DNA from: JAGLOK01 sp023139005
Lineage (GTDB): Bacteria; Bacillota; Clostridia; Christensenellales; UMGS416
DNA length: 36,812 nucleotides
Reading direction: 5' to 3'
Assembly: GCA_030637745.1 (NCBI GenBank)
Contig: DAOWFX010000039.1
Coordinates: 1-36,812 of the forward strand
Below are positions 30,416 through 36,812 of the stretch, in pieces; within the stretch, counting starts at the first letter, position 1, and each line of letters starts with the position of its first letter. Under the pieces are notes generated by a model. The model did not search any database, had not been told where the DNA came from, and saw only the letters and a list, made by a program, of their open reading frames with translations. A program made the translations under genes and the position numbers.

Positions 30416-31208
30416 GTCCAGAATCGATATATACCTTGTTGAAAACAAATACGCTGAAACAAGAGCCAAAGCACAAAGATTGATTATGGCAGGACATGTC
30501 TTAATTAACGAAATTCCGGTTGAAAAATCATCACAAACAGTATCAGATAGCGATATCATACGAGTCAAAGAAAAGATCAAATATGTCAGTAGGGGTGCTT
30601 TCAAATTAGAGAAAGCACTTTTATGTTTTGATATTGATGTAAAAGGAAAAAACTTTGTAGATATTGGATCATCAACAGGTGGATTTACAGATGTACTACT
30701 GCAAAACAAAGCATTACATGTTACATGTGTTGATGTTGGATATGGACAACTTGCTTGGAAAATTAGAAATAATCAAAGAGTTACTGTTTTAGAACGTACA
30801 AATGCACGATATTTAACGCTCGATCAAATAGGTAAAGCAGTTGACGGAGTTGTATGCGATGTTTCGTTTATTTCACTAAAGAAGATATTGCCTGTTATGC
30901 AGAACATTACAAATAATGAAGGATTTATTGTTGTACTAATCAAACCTCAATTTGAAGCAGGTAAAGGGCAGGTTGGTAAGAAGGGAATTGTAAAAGATAA
31001 GAAAGTACATATGCAAATTATTCAAGAAATAATTGATTTTACAAATGAAAATACACAATTTGTACCTGAAAAATTGGAGTATTCTCCAATCAAAGGACAA
31101 AAGGGAAACGTTGAATATTTGTTATATGCATCAAAATCTTCAAATCATAAGATAGAAAATGAAGATGTCAAAAATATCGTAGAATCAGCACATTCTCAAT
31201 TACAGTAA
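30408..31208 (+). CDS. TlyA-family rRNA (cytidine-2'-O)-methyltransferase/YqxC
   Basis: The 266-residue protein has an N-terminal S4 RNA-binding domain (about 1-60, RIDIYLVENKYAETRAKAQR) and an FtsJ-like methyltransferase domain with SAM motif VDIGSSTGGFTD, VDVGYGQLAW, VCDVSFISLKKILP and IKPQFEAGKGQVGKKG. TlyA of Mycobacterium methylates 16S and 23S rRNA, which sensitises ribosomes to capreomycin; whether this protein does so is unknown. I use the ATG at 30408 (overlap with dxs, TG-AGTAA), not the upstream TTG. Confidence 0.94.
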   Translation: MSKSRIDIYLVENKYAETRAKAQRLIMAGHVLINEIPVEKSSQTVSDSDIIRVKEKIKYVSRGAFKLEKALLCFDIDVKGKNFVDIGSSTGGFTDVLLQNKALHVTCVDVGYGQLAWKIRNNQRVTVLERTNARYLTLDQIGKAVDGVVCDVSFISLKKILPVMQNITNNEGFIVVLIKPQFEAGKGQVGKKGIVKDKKVHMQIIQEIIDFTNENTQFVPEKLEYSPIKGQKGNVEYLLYASKSSNHKIENEDVKNIVESAHSQLQ

Positions 31209-31226
31209 ATGAACCATTCGAAATGT

Positions 31227-31255
31227 TTGAACTATTGATAAAAATGAATTATAAT
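31227..31255 (+). promoter_or_regulatory. Predicted promoter for nadK, near-leaderless
   Basis: TTGAAC (31227-31232) and TATAAT (31250-31255) are 17 bases apart. The expected start at about 31262 lies just before the ATG at 31264, so the message would have almost no leader. Confidence 0.6.
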
Positions 31256-31263
31256 ACATGTTG

Positions 31264-32127
31264 ATGAATAATAAGAAAAACATAGGACTGTTCATAAATA
31301 GCGACAAAGCGAAAAGCAAAGTCATTTCAAAGAAACTCATGAAAATACTAAAGCAGTATGATGAGTCTTTTTTTGTGCTTGAATATAGCATGACAACAGG
31401 TATCGATGATAGTGACCTAAATAAACTATTAGAATATTCAAGTGTTATATTTACCGTGGGTGGAGACGGCACATTGCTCTCTGTTCAAAGACAAATTGTC
31501 GGTAGAGACACACATGTCATTGGAATCAATGCAGGTAGAAAAGGCTTTCTAATAGAACTAAATGAAGATACTATGGAAGAGGGAATTAAAAACTACTTTG
31601 CAGGGAAATATTATCTTGAAGAACGCGGAACTCTTAGTGGTTACATTGAGGACATGCAGACTCAAGAGAAGAAAACATGTGATATTGCGATTAATGAATT
31701 TTCAATTTCAAGAAATGTAAACACAGGAATCATTAAAATTCAAATATATATCAACGGTGAACTAACCGAAGCATTTTCAGGAGATGGTGTTCTAGTCTCA
31801 ACTTCAACAGGTTCAACTGCCTATTCACTTTCCGCAGGAGGTCCTGTTGTAATGCCGGAAGTTAAGTGCATACTAATAACACCTGTATGTGCGCACTCAT
31901 TGCATACACGTCCATTTGTTGCACCGGACAATGTGATAATTGAAGTCATATCAGAATATCGTGATGGTGATGTATTGCTCATTGCAGATGGACAGGTTAC
32001 AAGAGAAATTCCAAAAGGATGTAAAGTCGTAATATATCAAGCAGATGCTAAAGCAAACTTTGTAAGATTTGATACGAAGAACAAGTATGCTGCCTTTAGA
32101 GACAAAATGCTTCAACACAACGATTAG
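31264..32127 (+). CDS. nadK: NAD kinase
   Basis: NAD kinase phosphorylates NAD to NADP. The 287 residues contain the GGDGT motif (about 66-70), the NE pair in AINEFSISR, the GSTAYSLSAGGPVV nucleotide-site loop and the C-terminal LLIADGQ. An ATG 6 bases earlier (31258) would add two residues; I chose 31264 because the predicted transcript begins at about 31262. No ribosome site is visible for either, so it could be leaderless, or be translated from transcripts that read through from tlyA. Confidence 0.94.
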   Translation: MNNKKNIGLFINSDKAKSKVISKKLMKILKQYDESFFVLEYSMTTGIDDSDLNKLLEYSSVIFTVGGDGTLLSVQRQIVGRDTHVIGINAGRKGFLIELNEDTMEEGIKNYFAGKYYLEERGTLSGYIEDMQTQEKKTCDIAINEFSISRNVNTGIIKIQIYINGELTEAFSGDGVLVSTSTGSTAYSLSAGGPVVMPEVKCILITPVCAHSLHTRPFVAPDNVIIEVISEYRDGDVLLIADGQVTREIPKGCKVVIYQADAKANFVRFDTKNKYAAFRDKMLQHND

Positions 32128-32138
32128 GAGACAAGAAC

Positions 32139-32588
32139 ATGAAAAATAAGAGACATATATTAATCATGGAACTAATTGACTCGAAAAACATAGAAACACA
32201 AGAGGACCTTGCATTACAGCTCAAAATAGCAGGTCTGGATGTTACACAAGCTACTGTCTCTCGTGATATAAAGGAATTAAACCTTGTTAAAGTATCCAAC
32301 AATCAAGACGGCTACAAATATGCAAGGCAAGGAGAAGTCTCACCCGGTCTTTCTGCAAGACAATTGAGAATATTTGCAGATACTGTATTATCGATTGACT
32401 ATTCAGGCTCTATGATAGTAATAAAGACGATGACAGGTTCTGCCAATGCAGCAGCTGAAGCATTGGATGGATTGGGATGGGATGAGTTCCTGGGAACCAT
32501 AGCAGGAGACAACACGATATTCATGATGGTTAAAGAAAATACATCAGCAAAAGATGTGAGCCAGAAGATTAGACAATTACTTGACTGA
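32139..32588 (+). CDS. argR: Arginine repressor ArgR/AhrC
   Basis: ArgR is a hexameric regulator that binds ARG boxes when arginine is bound. The 149 residues have an N-terminal winged helix with LKIAGLDVTQATVSRDIKELNLVKV shape (DNA-contacting SRDIKEL about 47-53) and a C-terminal arginine-binding core with GTIAGDNTIFMM (GTIAGDDT-like). The ribosome site is TAGGAGA. In Firmicutes it commonly sits between nadK or tlyA and recN, as here; I see no arginine genes in the window. Confidence 0.96.
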   Translation: MKNKRHILIMELIDSKNIETQEDLALQLKIAGLDVTQATVSRDIKELNLVKVSNNQDGYKYARQGEVSPGLSARQLRIFADTVLSIDYSGSMIVIKTMTGSANAAAEALDGLGWDEFLGTIAGDNTIFMMVKENTSAKDVSQKIRQLLD

Positions 32589-32600
32589 AAGAGGAACTAA

Positions 32601-34316
32601 ATGCTTTGTCAGCTTTCTATTAGAAATATTGCAGTAATTGAACGCGCAGAAATAACACTCAGTGAAGGCTTAAACATATTAACAGGGGAAACGGGTGCCG
32701 GAAAGTCTATCATTATAGACTCTGTAAACCTGATGCTCGGAGAGCGTGCAGATAGAACACTGATACGCAGTGGCGCCGAAAGTGCCTATGTCGAAGCCTT
32801 ATTTGATGTTTCAGGATGCCCTAAAACAAGAAGAACATTATTTGAAATGTTTGAAGATAATGATGATGAATTAGTCATATCAAGAGAACTATCAGCACAT
32901 GGAAGAAATGCTTGTAGAGTCAATGGACATATCGCAACTTTAACCCAACTTTCAAAAATCACAAGAGACTTATTAGATATTCATGGGCAACATGAGCATC
33001 AATCATTGCTCAATACGAATAATCACATTAGAGTACTTGATGCTTTTTGTGGTGAACAATTACAAGTTGCCATTAAACAATACCAAGCAAAGTTAAAAGA
33101 ATATAGTGCAATCTGTAATCGAATCGAGATGATGAAGATAGATGATCTTGAAAAGCAACGAAGATTAGAAATGCTTACTTTTCAGTACAATGAAATCAAT
33201 AAATTAGGACTTAAGGTCGGCGAAGAAGATCACTTAAGAGAACAAAGGGATCTTTTGGTGCATGCAGGGGAAATTAACGATGTTATCAATGAATCAGTAC
33301 AAGTGTTTTCAGGAAACGAAGATACAACTGGCATAATTGGAAGATTGCAATCAGTACAGAAGAAGTTTGTCGGTATATCAAATATTAGTCCCCAGTTTAG
33401 TGAAATCTCAAAAAGAATTGATCAACTCTCAATTGAATGTGATGATATCTATCAGGAGATTCGTGCAAATTCTCCGGACAAGGAGTTTTCACAAAAGGAT
33501 GTTGACTTCATTGAAGGAAGAATTAGCGATATCAACAAATTAAAAAAGAAGTATGGTCCAACAATCGAAGAAATACTCGAATACTGTGATAGTATAAAGC
33601 ATCAAATTGATGATCTTGATGAAAATGAATTTATCATTGAAGACTTGCAAAAAAAGAAAAATATAGTATACCTTGAATTGAGTGCTCTGGCAGATGAAAT
33701 CTCTAATTTAAGAAAGTCAAAAGCACTCAGTTTAGAAAAAAACATTGTAGACCAGCTGATGCATTTGGGAATGGACAAATCCAAATTTGAGATTACAATG
33801 ACTTCAAAAGAAGATGATGAGTCGAATACTGTATTTTTTAACAATGGTAAAGATATCATAGAGTTTATGATTGCAACAAATCCAGGTGAGCCTCTGCGAC
33901 CGCTCAACAAAGTAGCTTCCGGTGGAGAAATGTCAAGAATAATGCTTGCACTAAAGACAATATCTACAGAAACAGATGAAATAGCAACACTTATATTTGA
34001 TGAAATAGATACTGGCATTAGCGGAAACATGGCGACTGTTGTAGCACAAAAGCTTGCAACCATATCAACAAAGCACCAAGTCATTTGTGTGACGCACACG
34101 GCACAAATTGCCGCCATGGCAGATGCACATAATTATATCGAGAAGACAGTGGGCAGTTTGAAAGCGAAGACAGACGTTAAGCGTTTGGATGAAGAAGAAA
34201 GATATATAGAGATTTCAAGATTAGTAGGAGGGAACACGATCAGCCAATATAGTGATATACACGCAAAAGAAATGATCACTTGGTCCAATAATTTCAAACG
34301 TACAATACACAATTAA
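32601..34316 (+). CDS. recN: DNA repair protein RecN
   Basis: RecN is an SMC-like ATPase that acts early at DNA double-strand breaks. The 571 residues have an N-terminal Walker A (GETGAGKS, about 29-36), a long coiled-coil region (about 150-390), an ABC signature ASGGEMSRIMLALK and a Walker B LIFDEIDTGISG near the C-terminus. The ribosome site is GAGGAA. It ends the conserved run dxs-tlyA-nadK-argR-recN. Confidence 0.97.
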   Translation: MLCQLSIRNIAVIERAEITLSEGLNILTGETGAGKSIIIDSVNLMLGERADRTLIRSGAESAYVEALFDVSGCPKTRRTLFEMFEDNDDELVISRELSAHGRNACRVNGHIATLTQLSKITRDLLDIHGQHEHQSLLNTNNHIRVLDAFCGEQLQVAIKQYQAKLKEYSAICNRIEMMKIDDLEKQRRLEMLTFQYNEINKLGLKVGEEDHLREQRDLLVHAGEINDVINESVQVFSGNEDTTGIIGRLQSVQKKFVGISNISPQFSEISKRIDQLSIECDDIYQEIRANSPDKEFSQKDVDFIEGRISDINKLKKKYGPTIEEILEYCDSIKHQIDDLDENEFIIEDLQKKKNIVYLELSALADEISNLRKSKALSLEKNIVDQLMHLGMDKSKFEITMTSKEDDESNTVFFNNGKDIIEFMIATNPGEPLRPLNKVASGGEMSRIMLALKTISTETDEIATLIFDEIDTGISGNMATVVAQKLATISTKHQVICVTHTAQIAAMADAHNYIEKTVGSLKAKTDVKRLDEEERYIEISRLVGGNTISQYSDIHAKEMITWSNNFKRTIHN

Positions 34317-34348
34317 TCAATAATAAATTATGTCTTGATGAAGATAAC

Positions 34349-34382
34349 AGCTACTATATCACATGACATATGTAGCTTTCTT
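34349..34382 (+). terminator. Possible terminator after recN
   Basis: AGCTAC and GTAGCT close a hairpin (34349-34377) whose inner part adds ATAT/ATAT with one bulged T; a short TTTCTTAAT follows. The U-run is poor, so this is tentative. The rest of the 262-base gap is strongly A/T-rich with no open frame I would trust. Confidence 0.45.
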
Positions 34383-34578
34383 AATATTAATGAAATAGTT
34401 TTGTAACGAATAATAATGAATTAAGTATCTGTAAGTCAACAGTGCACTTGTTTTTACATTTTGTTCATACATTGATAGACAATATTTGATAAAATAACTT
34501 TTGTTCTATCTAAGAAATGGTATATAAAAAATATATGATATATAGATATATGAAGAGAAAAGAACGGGAGGGAAAAAC

Positions 34579-35529
34579 ATGATAAAAGTCGAAAACATAA
34601 CCAAACGCTTCGGTGAAAATCTTGCCGTAGATAATGTTAGTTTCGAAGTCAAAAAGGGTGAGGTTGTTGGATTTCTTGGAAGAAACGGTGCAGGAAAAAC
34701 GACAACAATGAACATCATCACAGGGTACATATCCTCATCTGAAGGAAATGCAAGTGTTGATGGTCATGATATTTTAGTTGAACCATTGGAAGTGAAGAAG
34801 AAAATAGGGTACCTACCTGAGCAACCACCATTGTATTTGGACATGGTAGTGGATGAATACCTAAACTTCTGCTGTGACATCAAGAAAATATCCAAAGACA
34901 AGAGAAAAAGCCACTTGGTAGATGTTTGTGATTTAGTTGGAATATCTCATATGAGAAAAAGACTATGTAAAAACCTTTCTAAGGGATACAGACAAAGAGT
35001 GGGTCTTGCACAGGCATTGATCGGCAATCCCGAAGTATTGATATTGGATGAGCCGACAGTAGGACTGGATCCAAGACAAATCATAGAAATTCGCAATTTG
35101 ATAAAAGACTTAGGAAAGAGTCATACTGTTATACTAAGTTCACACATTCTACATGAAGTAGCGGATGTGTGTGAAAGAGTTATTATTATAGATCAAGGAA
35201 AAATCGTTGCAAAAGACACACTTGAAAACCTAGCCAATTCAGTCAATGAAATATCCAGGATGACAGTACGAATTGCTGATGGAAACAAGTCAACACGTAA
35301 AGTAATCAATGATATTCCTGGTGTATCATACGTTGAAGAGCTAGGGTCAAGAGAAGAAAATAGTATGGATTATATTATAGAGTGCGAGAAGAAGTCAGAT
35401 ATACGTCGTGCATTATTCAACAAGATGGCAAGTTCAGGGAAACCAATTCTAATGTCAAAACCGATGGATGTAACATTGGAAGATATATTCTTACAGCTTA
35501 CAACCGAAGATGGGGAGGCCAAATTATGA
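34579..35529 (+). CDS. ABC transporter ATP-binding protein (GldA/CcmA-like exporter)
   Basis: The 316-residue ATPase has Walker A GRNGAGKTT (about 34-42), signature LSKGYRQRVG, Walker B VLILDEPTVGLD, and a C-terminal extension (about 225-316) typical of ABC-2 exporters of the GldA type. It lies upstream of an ABC-2 permease and a GldG-like protein. The ribosome site is GGGAGG, spaced well. Substrate unknown; the Gld system is best known from gliding Bacteroidetes, but similar three-gene clusters occur widely. Confidence 0.93.
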   Translation: MIKVENITKRFGENLAVDNVSFEVKKGEVVGFLGRNGAGKTTTMNIITGYISSSEGNASVDGHDILVEPLEVKKKIGYLPEQPPLYLDMVVDEYLNFCCDIKKISKDKRKSHLVDVCDLVGISHMRKRLCKNLSKGYRQRVGLAQALIGNPEVLILDEPTVGLDPRQIIEIRNLIKDLGKSHTVILSSHILHEVADVCERVIIIDQGKIVAKDTLENLANSVNEISRMTVRIADGNKSTRKVINDIPGVSYVEELGSREENSMDYIIECEKKSDIRRALFNKMASSGKPILMSKPMDVTLEDIFLQLTTEDGEAKL

Positions 35530-36236
35530 TAGCTATTTGGAAAAGAGAGGTGCAAAGTTATTTCTTTTCACCACTTGCATATATATTTATCGGTGCATTT
35601 ATGATTATTGCAGGGGTTATGTTCTCAAGTGGGAATGTTATTGCAAGAAATGTTAGCTTTAATGCAACATTGAATTCATTAACTTTCATCTTCATGTTGT
35701 TGGTTCCTATACTAACGATGAAACTCATATCAGAAGATAAACGCAACAAAACAGATCAATTATTATTGACAGCACCATTGACAGTACCTGCAATCATAAT
35801 GGGTAAATATTTAGCAGCAGTCACAGTGTTTGCTGTAACCTTAATTGTATCATTTGTATTTCCTGTAATACTATCCATATATGGTATGCCTGCATATGGT
35901 GAAATTGTTGCAGGATATATTGGATTCTTCTTGCTGGGGTGTGCGCTGATTGCGGTTGGTGTTTTTATATCCTCAATAACTGAAAGCCAAGTTATATCTG
36001 CACTAGTAACTTTCTTCGTATTGATGATTATGTGGATGGGAAATATCGCAGTATATTTGATTCCATCTCAATTGGTTATAACCATTATTGAGTGGCTGTC
36101 TGTCTATACAAGGCTGAATCTATTTGCAATAGGTATTATATCATTAACTCCAATTATCTATTTCTTGAGTTATGTGGTCATATTCCTATTCCTAGCCATT
36201 AGAAGCATGGAAAAAAGACGCTGGAGTGAGGGTTAA
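35526..36236 (+). CDS. ABC-2 type permease (GldF-like)
   Basis: The 236-residue protein has six hydrophobic segments (about 18-36, 53-72, 98-124, 133-155, 163-182 and 208-228) and the ABC-2 start MIAIWKREVQSYFFSPLAYIF. It fits GldF, the permease of the Gld-like exporter. The ATG at 35526 overlaps the ATPase stop in ATGA and has GGGGAGG upstream; a longer frame beginning at 35382 is antisense-like and lacks support. The transported substrate is not known. Confidence 0.92.
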   Translation: MIAIWKREVQSYFFSPLAYIFIGAFMIIAGVMFSSGNVIARNVSFNATLNSLTFIFMLLVPILTMKLISEDKRNKTDQLLLTAPLTVPAIIMGKYLAAVTVFAVTLIVSFVFPVILSIYGMPAYGEIVAGYIGFFLLGCALIAVGVFISSITESQVISALVTFFVLMIMWMGNIAVYLIPSQLVITIIEWLSVYTRLNLFAIGIISLTPIIYFLSYVVIFLFLAIRSMEKRRWSEG

Positions 36237-36237
36237 T

Positions 36238-36812
36238 ATGAAAAAAATAATGATAAAATTTAAGAGAATATTTAATAAAAGGAAATTCAAATATGGTGGA
36301 TATGCAGCAGGCATGACGGCTGCAGTAGTCATTGTTGTATTACTGATTAATCTATTGGTAACAACGCTAGATACGAATTTTGACATCTCCTTTGACTTAA
36401 CAGCCAATAGAGTATACTCATTGACAGCACAGACAGAGCATGTCTTGGATGCGCTTGAACAAGATGTATACATATATACTCTCTTTAGCCAAGGGCAAGA
36501 AGATCCGACAATCAACGAGCTCGTAGAGAGATACAAAGGCAAGTCAAAAAACATTCATTTATCCAATATTGATATGGTCAAGAACCCGAGAATCGTATCT
36601 TATTATGAAAACAAAAAGGGTATAATGTTGTCTCAAGGTGGCTTGATTGTCTCAACAAGTGACGATCCTACAAATCCTGAGCAGAGTTTCAAGATACTTG
36701 ATGTATACGACTTGTTTGGCTATGATACAACAACTGAAGATTTCACATTGTTTACAGGAGAATCGGCAGTTACAGGAGCCATTCGTTATGTATTAGATCC
36801 GAACATTCCTAA
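36238..36812 (+). CDS. GldG-like auxiliary protein of ABC exporter (partial at window end)
   Basis: The frame begins ATG at 36238, 1 base after the permease stop, and stays open to the window edge (191 codons). The N-terminus is lysine-rich and is followed by one transmembrane helix (about residues 25-45, AGMTAAVVIVVLLINLLV). Then comes the GldG pattern: FDISFDLTANRVYSLTAQT, a strand VYIYTLF, and ELVERYKGKSKNIHL, leading to a Gln-Gly-Gly loop. These features match the GldG-like family of extracytoplasmic domains. The C-terminal second helix is not in the window. Confidence 0.85.
   Translation, partial: MKKIMIKFKRIFNKRKFKYGGYAAGMTAAVVIVVLLINLLVTTLDTNFDISFDLTANRVYSLTAQTEHVLDALEQDVYIYTLFSQGQEDPTINELVERYKGKSKNIHLSNIDMVKNPRIVSYYENKKGIMLSQGGLIVSTSDDPTNPEQSFKILDVYDLFGYDTTTEDFTLFTGESAVTGAIRYVLDPNIP

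Noticed and set aside
35382..35525. Longer start for the ABC-2 permease
   Set aside because: The extra 48 codons overlap the ATPase gene out of frame, have no ribosome site and look unlike a permease; the ATG at 35526 is supported by GGGGAGG and an ATGA overlap.

Overview
The window reads as chromosomal DNA of a low-GC, anaerobic Firmicute of class Clostridia (by eye in the mid-30s % GC). Pointers are a SCIFF peptide with its radical-SAM maturase, the NAD-linked dihydroorotate dehydrogenase pair pyrK-pyrD, RqcH, an Asp23/AmaP/DUF2273 module, a Gram-positive LexA box, strong AGGAGG-type ribosome sites, and the Firmicute gene order xseA-xseB-ispA-...-dxs-tlyA-nadK-argR-recN. I cannot name the species.

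Layout: 1-2835 is the end of a pyrimidine operon (carB-pyrK-pyrD-pyrE). 2941-3867 is an unrecognised exported protein, ending at a bidirectional terminator. 3922-7791 (minus strand) carries an acetyltransferase, a DegV protein and RqcH. 7874-9483 is a LexA-controlled Y-family polymerase with a small partner ORF. 9560-13420 holds rph, an XTP pyrophosphatase, a GlpP-like RNA-binding protein, tyrS and a YigZ protein. 13462-14107 holds tRNA-Val(CAC) and then a gene-free stretch with two identical 101-nt copies of a multi-hairpin element and a tRNA-like scar. 14108-16881 has a CapA-type protein, nrdR and pgeF. 16894-21932 has a DsrE protein divergent from SCIFF and its maturase, then yqeG, an endonuclease IV-like protein, an M24 peptidase and efp. 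22034-27278 has the Asp23 module, nusB, folD, xseA, xseB, ispA and a DUF212 protein. 27385-28553 holds a large structured RNA and a four-helix membrane protein. 28553-34316 has dxs, tlyA, nadK, argR and recN. 34579-36812 starts a Gld-type ABC exporter cluster, cut by the window end.

The outstanding element is the roughly 573-nt structured RNA at 27385-27957. It has its own TTGAAA-17-TATAAT promoter whose predicted start falls on an 8-bp terminal helix closing the whole RNA. It lies between ispA/DUF212 and dxs and is followed at once by a 190-aa membrane protein. Size, gene neighbourhood and protein partner are those of OLE RNA (ornate, large, extremophilic) and its membrane partner OapA, so I call it OLE. 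The second noteworthy system is the SCIFF ribosomal peptide (45 aa, seven cysteines) and its maturase, with a terminator-like hairpin between the two genes. The third is the duplicated multi-hairpin element downstream of tRNA-Val, for which I know no family.
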